Assembly (NCBI RefSeq): GCF_009299485.1
Contig: NZ_WBSO01000001.1
Coordinates: 1-64,000, forward strand
Source of the DNA: Bifidobacterium apri
Lineage (GTDB): Bacteria > Actinomycetota > Actinomycetes > Actinomycetales > Bifidobacteriaceae
Direction of reading: 5' to 3'
Length of the DNA stretch: 64,000 bases
Position numbers and translations under genes: made by a program. The notes under the pieces are model-generated. The model made no database searches. It was not told the DNA's origin and saw only the letters and a list, made by a program, of their open reading frames with translations. This document shows, piece after piece, positions 27,192 through 34,945 of this stretch (positions within the stretch are counted from its first letter, which is position 1; each line of letters opens with the position of its first letter).

Positions 27192-28019
27192 TCATTTGGC
27201 GAACTGGGTCAGATGCGGGTCGACCGAATGAACGACATCAACCAAATCGCCGTTGGACAGCAGCGGACGTTGGAATTCCCGCCACGGTTCAACCTCGACC
27301 TCCCAGCGGCCGGTCTGCTCGTCAAGAACCGGCCGTGCGGTCTGTTCCCAACGCAACCGTTCGGTTGTGCGCCCGGTGTGCGGGTCACGACGCGAATAAT
27401 GCAGACATGTGCAGTTGGTGATCTTCCAATCATCACTATCGGCCCGATGCAGGAACTCCTCATCAGACAGGTCTTCGAGGGTGAGCATCATCGCCAGCAT
27501 AAAATCGCCGTGCGTCACCGCGACCACCGATTCGGACTCAGACCGGCGGTTCAGTGAAGTGAGCAGGTTATGGACGCGATCCTCGGCGACATCCGCGATC
27601 GATTCACCTGCCGGCGGGCGCCAGTACAGAGGGTCGGTACGTTTGAATAACCAGTTGCGTTCGTAATTCGTTTTGAATTCGTCCTGCGTGATTGTGTTGA
27701 TTTCACCCCATGACCGTTCGCGCAGCACCCGGGTCTCTTCCCACTTCGCCTTCGGCAAAGCCATAGTGGCCGCCGTCTCGCGGGCGCGGACATACGGGGA
27801 GACCAGATACCGGTCGAACAGCTGCTGCTGGGAGACAAGCCACCGCCCGATGCAATCGGCCTGGCGACGTCCGGTCGCGGTCAGACGCCATGACCGGTCC
27901 GGCACCGTCACGTTATCCTGCGTGTACAGCGATGTATCGCCTTGTTCCCCGGCTTTGATGATCACATTCGCCTCGGATTCACCGTGCCGAATCACATACA
28001 GATCAAGCGGCATCCCCAT
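27192..28019 (-). CDS. Histidine phosphatase family protein (phosphoglycerate-mutase-like)
   Basis: 275 residues of the branch-1 histidine phosphatase fold. The catalytic RHG is in LYVIRHGESEAN (about residues 8-19), the second arginine site in SPYVRARETAATM, the acid in LRERSWGEIN and the second catalytic His in VAVTHGDFMLAM (about 168-179). The C-terminal 80 residues are outside the core. The substrate cannot be told: the family includes mutases, sugar phosphatases and protein phosphatases. The ATG at 28019 follows AAAGGAG. Confidence 0.88.
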   Translation of the reverse strand: MGMPLDLYVIRHGESEANVIIKAGEQGDTSLYTQDNVTVPDRSWRLTATGRRQADCIGRWLVSQQQLFDRYLVSPYVRARETAATMALPKAKWEETRVLRERSWGEINTITQDEFKTNYERNWLFKRTDPLYWRPPAGESIADVAEDRVHNLLTSLNRRSESESVVAVTHGDFMLAMMLTLEDLSDEEFLHRADSDDWKITNCTCLHYSRRDPHTGRTTERLRWEQTARPVLDEQTGRWEVEVEPWREFQRPLLSNGDLVDVVHSVDPHLTQFAK

Positions 28020-28166
28020 AGGCGCTCCTTTCCGTCAAACCGACTCCGCGACAACGCGAAGCCATGCCTGAGCACCACGCTAGCGCAAGATGCGGGAACA
28101 CGGTAGTCGGCTCCACGCGGGAAGCGTAAACGACACCGACAATTCACCCGGCATCCACCGGGATGG

Positions 28167-28892
28167 TCACCCGATATGCACGGGTGTACCGTCAGGAACC
28201 TGCTCGTAGAACCATTTCGCATCGGACAATGTCAGACGCACGCAACCATGCGATGCGGGATGCCCAAGCTTCACCGCCTCGCTGACCACATACGATCCCG
28301 CATCCTGCTTGGTGGGCACAGTATGGAACAAAAAGACGTTGTTACGGAAGGACACCCAGTAGTCCGCTCCCCAGCCGTCACTGGGGTTGTAAAAGTGGTC
28401 GCCGCGGCCATTGATGGTGAAATCCCCGTGCGGAGTGCTGTCGTTCAGTCCCGTACTGGCGATCATGGTGTAGATGGTTTTGCCGTTGGATTGCACATAG
28501 ACCCGTTGCGCGGACAGATCGACCGCGATGCTGAGCTTCTTGTAGTTCGACAAGTCAGGTTGCGCACCGCCTGATGGCGCACGCCAATCGATGGTAGTAC
28601 CCGCGTTCTGCTTGTTGGTATGCGTTCCCGGTGCACTGCTGATTGCGGGGACGGCCGATCGGCTCAACGTGCGTGTGGCGTCGGGTTCGGGAACCTTGCT
28701 GTGGGCAAATGTCGTGGATGCCTCCGCGGAGACGGTTTGAGATGTCTCTTGCATTCGCACGTCAGCACGATGCTGCTGGACCGAGAAAAACGAGAAAATC
28801 AGTATGATGCATGCCAACGCTGCCAGAAGGACCTTGACATCATGTCGGAGCGGGTGGACTTCCGACCCGCTTCGATGCGGGATAACCGCCAT
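28167..28892 (-). CDS. L,D-transpeptidase (YkuD domain), membrane-anchored
   Basis: 241 residues. A signal-anchor helix (about residues 20-38, VLLAALACIILIFSFFSVQ) and an Ala/Ser/Thr-rich linker precede a YkuD domain (about 115-241). The catalytic motif HPASHGCVRL (Cys about 222) is intact, as is the upstream TPHGDFTINGRGDHFY. The enzyme should make 3-3 cross-links in peptidoglycan or attach proteins to it. The start at 28892 has GGAGG with good spacing. It is a single gene, divergent from the fic region. Confidence 0.92.
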   Translation of the reverse strand: MAVIPHRSGSEVHPLRHDVKVLLAALACIILIFSFFSVQQHRADVRMQETSQTVSAEASTTFAHSKVPEPDATRTLSRSAVPAISSAPGTHTNKQNAGTTIDWRAPSGGAQPDLSNYKKLSIAVDLSAQRVYVQSNGKTIYTMIASTGLNDSTPHGDFTINGRGDHFYNPSDGWGADYWVSFRNNVFLFHTVPTKQDAGSYVVSEAVKLGHPASHGCVRLTLSDAKWFYEQVPDGTPVHIG

Positions 28893-29500
28893 ACATGCCT
28901 CCGTTCATCTGCCGCGCCTCGTTCGCCGTACCTCGTTCGCCGTACCAGACGCGGGTTTGCAACCGCCCGTTGCACCAGGCATTCCGGCGTGGACTCGCTC
29001 GCACTCCTACCATAACGGTCAGCGCATAACGACGCGCGGACTGGAGCGTTCCTATTGTACTACCGTGTTCTTGCTTGAGCATCCGTGCAACGCTTTCAGC
29101 TCAGTGCCGTCCACCGAGTCGGTCGCGTCCTGTTCAGGTCCGCCCGCGCGGCGGGCAGGTGCCGCGGCAGGCAGCAGAGTCGTGCCCATGGCGGAGATGG
29201 TCGACGCCATGCGTGTCGCGGGCGCCGAACAGGAGTGACACGCGATGACAGTCCGTCCTCGCCGCTCGACCATGAGCACCTTGCCGAGGATATCGCGTCG
29301 AATCCCGATTTGTACGATCTGGCCGCGAATCAGGACAAGAACAAAGAGCTCGAAGCGGAAACGCCAAGGGATTGAACGGGCGATGGGGAACATACGGAAC
29401 GCTTTCCGGCACCTCTATTGTTCCTTTTCGTCAAAATGGAACAATAGAATATTGATGACTGGAACGTAAAACCGCCGCAACACGCATTCGGAGCGACAAC
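28893..29500. other. Long gap with possible gene remnants before fic
   Basis: 608 bp without an intact gene. CCTCGTTCGCCGTA is duplicated in tandem (28917-28944). Two plus-strand stretches look coding-like but lie in different frames: one ends in MVDAMRVAGAEQE at 29238, the other reads HLAEDIASNPDLYDLAANQD and stops at 29375. Together they may be remains of one frameshifted gene; I do not recognise the family. The fic operator candidate is at 29415-29447. Confidence 0.35.
29415..29447. promoter_or_regulatory. Inverted repeat upstream of fic
   Basis: CTATTGTTCC (29415-29424) and GGAACAATAG (29438-29447) are a perfect 10-bp inverted repeat. The spacer TTTTCGTCAAAAT extends the symmetry (TTTT/AAAA). 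It is AT-rich, unlike its surroundings, and ends 54 bp before the fic start. It fits an operator, possibly autoregulatory since the Fic protein carries a C-terminal winged helix; a terminator for the remnant upstream is the alternative. Confidence 0.55.
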
Positions 29501-30763
29501 ATGGACTACAAAAGCATCAGACGAACCCTGCACATGGGCGAATCAACGGAACGACCGCAGGACATGGCTGAACGCGAGTACAAGGCACGCCTCGAAGGAT
29601 GGAGCACATTCCGTTCCGGCATCACATTGCGCGGCCATGAGGTGTTCGTGGTCAACTTCCGCGAGCTCGCAGCGCTACTCGACACCATACGGGAGCAGGA
29701 CACCGTAGTCACCAGCCTGTGGAACACGCTGCCGAGGGAGGTGAAACACGCCTATCTCAACGATCTCATCGGGGCCGAGATGCTCAGCACCAACGGCATC
29801 GAGGGCGTGCGCTCGACCCGCAAGGAGATCAGCGACGCCTTGCATGCCGCCAGGACGAACGATTCTGGGAAGCGGTTCAGCGAATTCGCCAAATTGTTCC
29901 TCACTCTCGGAGATGACGACGACAAAGTGCCCGCCATACCCGGCACGCTTGAGGACATCCGCAGAATCTACAACCAGGTCACCGCCGGCGAGCTGAAAGA
30001 CGACGACATGCCGGACGGCGACCTGTTCCGCAAAGGACCCGTATTCATCGACGACATGGCGACCGGTAGACGCATCCACACGGGCATCGAGCCGGAATCG
30101 GAGATCAAGGTAGCGCTCACCCAATGGCTTGCCTTGGCCAAAGACAAGAGTATACCGCCGCTCATCAGGGCCGCGATGTGCCATTTCGCGTTCGAATACA
30201 TCCACCCGTTCTATGACGGCAATGGCAGGACCGGGAGGCTCCTGTTCGCCCTCCAGCTCAGGCACCACCTGTGCGCTCCGACCACGGTGAGTCTCAGCCC
30301 CGTCATCTACGACGGCAAGGACAGGTACTACAAGGCATTCGAGGAGGCACAGCATCCGTTGAACTGCTGCGACGCAAGCCTGTTCGCGTACCAGATGATG
30401 AAGTTCGTGTCCGAGGCACAGCGCGGACTCATCGACGACCTGGTCGAGAAGTCCCGCATGCTCATGGCCGCCCTGTCCGCATACAAGGACATGGAGAAGG
30501 GGCTGGACGTGAGCAAACAGGAGTCGAAGGCCATGAACGTCCTCATCCAGAACGAATTGTTCTCCGACCAGACGCACGGGATGACGAGGGATATGCTGTG
30601 CGACGCATTGAAGGTAGGTCGGAAGAAGGCGAAGACCATCACCGATCATCTCGAGCAGATCGGCTTGGTAGCGCATCGCGGTCAGAGACCGGCGTTCTAC
30701 CTTCTGTCCGACGATGCGAAACGACAGGTATTCGACGGTATGAAAAAGGATGTCGGTGAATGA
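29501..30763 (+). CDS. Fic domain protein with C-terminal winged helix
   Basis: 420 residues. The core motif HPFYDGNGRTGR starts at His235 and is complete, so transfer of AMP (or another nucleotide group) from a nucleotide to a protein hydroxyl is expected. An inhibitory helix motif T-x-x-x-E-G is present N-terminal to it (Thr97 to Glu101-Gly102 in STNGIEG), marking a class II self-inhibited Fic protein. The N-terminus matches the Fic/DOC N domain, and the C-terminus (about residues 355-420, GRKKAKTITDHLEQIGL) is a winged helix. The ATG at 29501 follows GGAG. It is bordered by an integrase stump and long gaps, so it is likely acquired DNA. The target is unknown. Confidence 0.9.
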   Translation: MDYKSIRRTLHMGESTERPQDMAEREYKARLEGWSTFRSGITLRGHEVFVVNFRELAALLDTIREQDTVVTSLWNTLPREVKHAYLNDLIGAEMLSTNGIEGVRSTRKEISDALHAARTNDSGKRFSEFAKLFLTLGDDDDKVPAIPGTLEDIRRIYNQVTAGELKDDDMPDGDLFRKGPVFIDDMATGRRIHTGIEPESEIKVALTQWLALAKDKSIPPLIRAAMCHFAFEYIHPFYDGNGRTGRLLFALQLRHHLCAPTTVSLSPVIYDGKDRYYKAFEEAQHPLNCCDASLFAYQMMKFVSEAQRGLIDDLVEKSRMLMAALSAYKDMEKGLDVSKQESKAMNVLIQNELFSDQTHGMTRDMLCDALKVGRKKAKTITDHLEQIGLVAHRGQRPAFYLLSDDAKRQVFDGMKKDVGE

Positions 30764-30949
30764 CGAAGAGATTGACTCATGTGAACACGTGATCCGATAA
30801 AGGCAAGGGCCGCCGCAGCGACCCAGGGAACTCCTTCTACAACTTGGTAGATGAGCTGCACTCAGTTTCTCACCTGCCGGATCGATGGTCAAATAAGCGA
30901 AAGGGACCGCGACGGAACAGTTGACACGTGAAGCGTCCAAGCTCGGAGT

Positions 30950-31075
30950 CCGCATCGAGAAGCGTCGTCTGCCCGGCGACGGGTCGGCGCCGAGGTCCTT
31001 GCGGAACCTCCATGTGCCGTCCTTGTCGTGGATGATGCTGCCCGCCCCCCTGGTGCGGCGTTTGCGTGTAGCCAT
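30950..31075 (-). pseudogene. Tyrosine recombinase (phage-type integrase), N-terminal stump
   Basis: From ATG 31075, preceded by GGGAG, the first 42 residues read as the arm-type DNA-binding start of an actinobacterial phage integrase: a basic MATRKRRTRGAGSI, then DGTWRFRKDLG and GRRR. After that the resemblance stops, although the frame stays open on the strand opposite fic. No catalytic R-H-R-Y part remains. This is inferred from the characteristic N-terminus only. Confidence 0.5.
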
Positions 31076-31245
31076 GTTCGTCTCCCTTTCCATGTTCGGG
31101 AGAGCACCCCAAGCGTGTCCGCGCATGGTCCCGGAGCCGTTGTAATCGTTGCCCTCCGGAGTCTTCCAAAAGGCACACTATCCGCACTCTATCAGTGTGG
31201 CAAACGGCTTGATACGTGGCAGAAACCGCCACTTTTCCGGCATTC

Positions 31246-31300
31246 AAAAACGGCGCGATGCAACGTTCCGTGGTTTAGAATCGTTGGAATCGCGCCGTTT
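31246..31300 (-). terminator. Long-loop terminator downstream of ychF
   Basis: On the minus strand AAACGGCGCGAT (31300-31289) and ATCGCGCCGTTT (31259-31248) form a perfect 12-bp stem with a 29-base loop. TTTTTGAA follows, partly within the arm. The plus strand also ends in TTTT, so it may work both ways and protect ychF from transcription out of the fic element. Confidence 0.75.
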
Positions 31301-31317
31301 TGGCGGGGTGTGGTCGG

Positions 31318-32412
31318 TTACTTGGACACGTTAAATTTGAACTCGACGATATCGCCATCCTGCATGACATAGTCGCGTCCTTCAAGGCGGAGCTTGCCCT
31401 CCTCCTTGATGGTGTTCATCGAGCCGTTGGCCGCGACGAAATCATCGTAAGACACGATTTCCGCCTTGATGAAGCCACGCTCGAAATCGGTGTGGATCAC
31501 GCCTGCCGCCTGCGGCGCGGTCCACCCCTTGTGGATCTGCCAGGCGCGCACTTCCTTTTCACCGGCGGTGAGGAAGGTCTGCAAGCCGAGAATGTCAAAA
31601 CCGACACGGGCGAGCTGATCAAGCCCGGATTCCTTGAGTCCGGCGTCTTCGAGCATCTCGCGTGCATCGGCCTCGTCGAGTTCGGTCAGGTCGGCTTCGA
31701 ACTGGGCGTTGAGGAAAATCGCCTTCGCGGGGGCAACCAGATCGGTGAGTTCCTTACGCAATTGTTCGTTGGACAGTTCGGCGTCGTCGACGTTGAACAC
31801 GTAAATGAACGGCTTGGCGGTCAGCAGGTGCAGGTCGTAGACGTCGTCCTTGTTGATTTTGCCCGCTTGGGCGGCATGATCGATGGTCTCGCCGGCTTCG
31901 AGGATCTTCTTCGCAGCGTTGACGGCGTTGACGTATTCCTGCGTGACCTTCTTGCCGCGCAGCTCCTTCTCCAGCTTGGGCAGCGCGTTTTCAATCGTCT
32001 GCAGGTCGGCGAGGATCAGCTCGGTGTTAATGGTGTCGATATCGTCAGCGGGATCGACCTTGCCGTTGACGTGGACGATGTCATCGTCTTCGAATGCGCG
32101 CACGACCTCGCAGATCGCGTCGGCTTCGCGGATGTTGGCAAGGAACTTGTTGCCCAAGCCCTCCCCCTCGGACGCGCCCTTGACGATGCCCGCGATATCC
32201 ACGAACGTGACGGTCGCGGGAACGATCTTCTCCGTGTGCACGAGCTTGGCGAGAACGGGCAGACGGTCATCCGGCAACGGCACAATGCCGGTGTTCGGTT
32301 CAATGGTGGCGAACGGATAGTTCTCCGCCAGCACATTGTTGCGGGTGAGCGCATTGAACATAGTGGACTTGCCGACATTCGGCAGGCCGACGATTCCGAT
32401 AGTTAAAGACAT
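31318..32412 (-). CDS. ychF: Ribosome-binding ATPase YchF/OLA1
   Basis: A full-length 364-residue YchF, a universal Obg-related P-loop protein that prefers ATP and binds ribosomes. Walker A is [14 protein letters not shown] (about residues 8-21), the G3 motif is in [21 protein letters not shown] (about 68-88), and the C-terminal TGS domain includes [20 protein letters not shown]. It ends in the usual [11 protein letters not shown]. The ATG at 32412 follows GGAAAG. A terminator lies downstream, and proC is upstream with its own terminator between them. Confidence 0.98.
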   Translation of the reverse strand: MSLTIGIVGLPNVGKSTMFNALTRNNVLAENYPFATIEPNTGIVPLPDDRLPVLAKLVHTEKIVPATVTFVDIAGIVKGASEGEGLGNKFLANIREADAICEVVRAFEDDDIVHVNGKVDPADDIDTINTELILADLQTIENALPKLEKELRGKKVTQEYVNAVNAAKKILEAGETIDHAAQAGKINKDDVYDLHLLTAKPFIYVFNVDDAELSNEQLRKELTDLVAPAKAIFLNAQFEADLTELDEADAREMLEDAGLKESGLDQLARVGFDILGLQTFLTAGEKEVRAWQIHKGWTAPQAAGVIHTDFERGFIKAEIVSYDDFVAANGSMNTIKEEGKLRLEGRDYVMQDGDIVEFKFNVSK

Positions 32413-32493
32413 GCTTTCCAGTGTAGAGGCATGATGGACGTAGCGCATGCCGTCGGCACGTCATCGAGTCTGCGATTCGGCGACTGCCGGCAG

Positions 32494-32531
32494 CGGCCGG
32501 TGCCGCGACTGCTCTCCATCGGCACCGGCCG
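32494..32531 (-). terminator. GC-rich hairpin downstream of proC
   Basis: CGGCCGGTGCCG (32494-32505) and CGGCACCGGCCG (32520-32531) are a perfect 12-bp inverted repeat with a 14-base loop, just after the proC stop on the minus strand. A second small hairpin, CCCGACGTATCGGG, lies between it and proC. There is no clear T-run. Confidence 0.6.
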
Positions 32532-32552
32532 TCTCCCGACGTATCGGGACTG

Positions 32553-33350
32553 TCAGCCTTCGACCGCCTGCACCGCGGAGATGACGTCACCGCGGAACCC
32601 GTGCTGTTCCAACGCGACCACACCACGGATTGTCGCGCCGCCCGGCGAGCAGACCGCATCTTTCATGGCCGCGGGAAGACGACCGTCGCTGACTTGCAGG
32701 GCGCCCGTGCCTTCGACCATTTTCGCAGCGAGCCGGTATGCGCTGGCGCGTTTGAGCCCGTACTGCACGCCGGCGTCGGCGAGCGCCTCGATGTACATGG
32801 CGGTGAATGCGGGCGCGCAGCTGGAGATGGTGCCCGCCTGGGACATGTGCGCGGTATCGACGGTTTCGATCATGCTCACCGGTTCAAGGAGCGCACGGAC
32901 CAGTCCCGCCTGGTAATCGGTGAGATTGTGCTTGTCTTCGACGACGCTGACGCCTTGGCCTACGGCGATCGGCGTGTTGGGGATGATGGAGATGTGCGGG
33001 GTGTGGTCTTCGAGCACGCTTTCAAGCCGGTCGAAGGTCCAGCCCCATGCCACGCATACCACGATGCTGTTCGCCAGTTCGTGCACGATCGGTGCCACGA
33101 CCTGCTCGATCATATTGGGCTTGACGGCGAGGATGACGATATCGCTTGCCGCGGCGACTTCGGTGGCGTTGTGCATGGGTCGCACGCCGAGTGCGGACGT
33201 GGCGTCCACAAGCTTGTCATAATGTCCTGCGCAGGCGAGCATCTGTCCGCCTTCAAGGACGCCTGTGTCCACAAATCCTTGGGCCATGGCTTGCGCCATA
33301 GCGCCGTAGCCGATGAATCCGACGGTCGTGTCACTCAGTTGCTGGGTCAT
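32553..33350 (-). CDS. proC: Pyrroline-5-carboxylate reductase
   Basis: 265 residues, the family's normal length. The enzyme reduces pyrroline-5-carboxylate to proline with NAD(P)H. The N-terminal Rossmann motif is GFIGYGAMAQAM (about residues 12-23), VVCVAWGWTFDRLE lies mid-protein, and the C-terminal dimerisation domain has the signature KDAVCSPGGATIRGV (about 230-244). It is preceded by the proline iminopeptidase gene on the same strand, a sensible pairing in proline metabolism, although a 129-bp gap separates them. Confidence 0.95.
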   Translation of the reverse strand: MTQQLSDTTVGFIGYGAMAQAMAQGFVDTGVLEGGQMLACAGHYDKLVDATSALGVRPMHNATEVAAASDIVILAVKPNMIEQVVAPIVHELANSIVVCVAWGWTFDRLESVLEDHTPHISIIPNTPIAVGQGVSVVEDKHNLTDYQAGLVRALLEPVSMIETVDTAHMSQAGTISSCAPAFTAMYIEALADAGVQYGLKRASAYRLAAKMVEGTGALQVSDGRLPAAMKDAVCSPGGATIRGVVALEQHGFRGDVISAVQAVEG

Positions 33351-33479
33351 TGGGTTCCTTTCTTGGTTGTTTCGGCGGTATCACGGTATCGGGATGCTGC
33401 CGGCTGGTTGTGTCAGTCAAGTCCGCTCGCCGATCAGGTTTCCTGCCGGGACAGAGCGGTCATCCGGTGCGCGGCACGT

Positions 33480-34856
33480 TCAACGCACCTGTGCGAGGTC
33501 TCCCCGGTCGAGCGCTTCACGGTATTCATGCGTGAAAACCTTCGGATCGGTGCGCAGCCCGTCATGCTCGTACTCGTTGGTCGCCCAGTAGTGGCTGTTG
33601 CCGACATGGGACAGCGTATCAAGCTGAAGTGTCGAATCGACATACATGTCGTCAACATACACGGTCGCCTGCAACGGTACTTCGTTACGTGCCAGCTGGT
33701 CGGCGTCGTAGATCTTGCCGAAATGCGTGTCCTGCATGAGGATGTCCATCGCGGCGGCGAATGGACGCAACGCCTGCTCCTGCTGGAACATCCACGGGAA
33801 TATCGCTTCTCCAGTGAACAGCAGCGGCCGTGCGGACACGGAGAATTGCGGTCGTGCGTCATAGGCGCGTTGTGCAGCCCAATTGACCGGATGGTCAAGC
33901 TCGCCGTCGGCGTAGATGAATTCCTGCAACGGCCAGTACAAGGGACGGGATGCCGTCGTATCCATCACATGGGTCAGGAATTCGTCGGACAGCGCCGAAG
34001 TGCCGGATGCAGAACCGTCACCGTCGACGAAGGCCTCATCGAACAGCCAGTGAATCTGTTCGAAACTCGGCTTCATGCCGAAGCCGCCGCCCAGCGTCTG
34101 CAACCGTTCGACGGTGAGCGGGTCGCCGTTGGGCAGCGCTACTCCCCCTTGCGCAGCCCGGTCGGCAACGGCGGCGACGCGCTCGCGATCGTGCGGATAG
34201 CGCGCGTAATACTGCATGGTTTTGGATTCCATGCGCGGGAAGGTATGCGCGTATACGTCATCCGGATCGGCGGGTACATGCGCGATGCCGCCGTTGGTGA
34301 AGCACGCGGCCAGTCCTTGGGGGAACAGCGACAGATAGCTCAACGTCAGGAATCCACCGTAGCTTTGTCCGAGGGTGACCCACTTGCGTCCGCCGAACGC
34401 GGTCAGACGCAGATGTTCGAAGTCGCGGATGATCGAATCGGCGAGGAAACGCTTGAGATACTCCGCCTGCTCCGGTGCGCTCTCAATGCGGGACATCGCA
34501 TGCGAATCGACACGCGAGGAACGCCCGGTGCCACGCTGGTCGGGCAGTACGACCCGGAAATGGTTGAGCGCCTCGGTGAGCCATGCATCCCCGCCGTTAT
34601 AGCCCATGGGTCGTGGACCTGCACCGCCCGGCCCGCCCTGCAAGAACAGCAACAACGGCAGGTCTTCATGTTCGCGGCCTGCCTCGCACACCACCCGGTA
34701 GAACAGCCGGATGGTTTTGCCCGACACCGATTCGCCGGGCGTGTCGCCTCTCCAGTCCAAGGGCACGTCTATCGCATGATCCTCGATATACCGTCCTGGA
34801 ACGTAATACTGCGCCAACACCGTCACTGTGTACCTCCCCGCCGGGTATCCGGCCAT
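33480..34856 (-). CDS. Proline iminopeptidase-like S33 peptidase
   Basis: 458 residues of alpha/beta hydrolase fold, S33 family. The oxyanion motif reads LQGGPGGAGPRP (family H-G-G-P-G, here Gln for His), and the nucleophile is in LGQSYGGFLTLSY (about residue 170). The segment FRVVLPDQRGTGRSS is typical. The last His is probably in HVGNSHYWATNEYEH. The enzyme should release N-terminal proline from peptides, feeding amino-acid pools. The frame is open to ATG 34907; I prefer 34856 because homologues usually begin near MAGYPAGRYTV, but 34907 remains possible. Confidence 0.88.
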   Translation of the reverse strand: MAGYPAGRYTVTVLAQYYVPGRYIEDHAIDVPLDWRGDTPGESVSGKTIRLFYRVVCEAGREHEDLPLLLFLQGGPGGAGPRPMGYNGGDAWLTEALNHFRVVLPDQRGTGRSSRVDSHAMSRIESAPEQAEYLKRFLADSIIRDFEHLRLTAFGGRKWVTLGQSYGGFLTLSYLSLFPQGLAACFTNGGIAHVPADPDDVYAHTFPRMESKTMQYYARYPHDRERVAAVADRAAQGGVALPNGDPLTVERLQTLGGGFGMKPSFEQIHWLFDEAFVDGDGSASGTSALSDEFLTHVMDTTASRPLYWPLQEFIYADGELDHPVNWAAQRAYDARPQFSVSARPLLFTGEAIFPWMFQQEQALRPFAAAMDILMQDTHFGKIYDADQLARNEVPLQATVYVDDMYVDSTLQLDTLSHVGNSHYWATNEYEHDGLRTDPKVFTHEYREALDRGDLAQVR

Positions 34857-34945
34857 CAATCCGTTACGCCAACCATAGCGCCACCCCGGGCTTTCATCCT
34901 CACGCATGATGGCTTGGGTGACGGGCGCAGGCTAGGGTGAGTGGC

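Larger units (their letters stand above)
30764..31317. other. Gap between fic and ychF with mobile-element remains
   Basis: 554 bp with no intact gene. It holds the stump of a tyrosine recombinase (30950-31075, minus). Upstream of that stump is a 10-bp direct repeat (minus strand GATAGAGTGC, GATAGTGTGC near 31176-31197), and the ychF terminator is at 31246-31300. The rest shows nothing I can name. The arrangement suggests a decayed integrated element that carried fic. Confidence 0.5.

Noticed and set aside
29675-31075. Full-length minus-strand gene continuing from the integrase start
   Set aside because: The frame stays open only because it mirrors fic; beyond the first 42 residues nothing resembles a recombinase.
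32601-34940. 779-codon plus-strand open frame opposite proC and the iminopeptidase
   Set aside because: It spans two well-supported minus-strand genes and their gap; the translation is rich in Arg, His and Gly with no recognisable fold.
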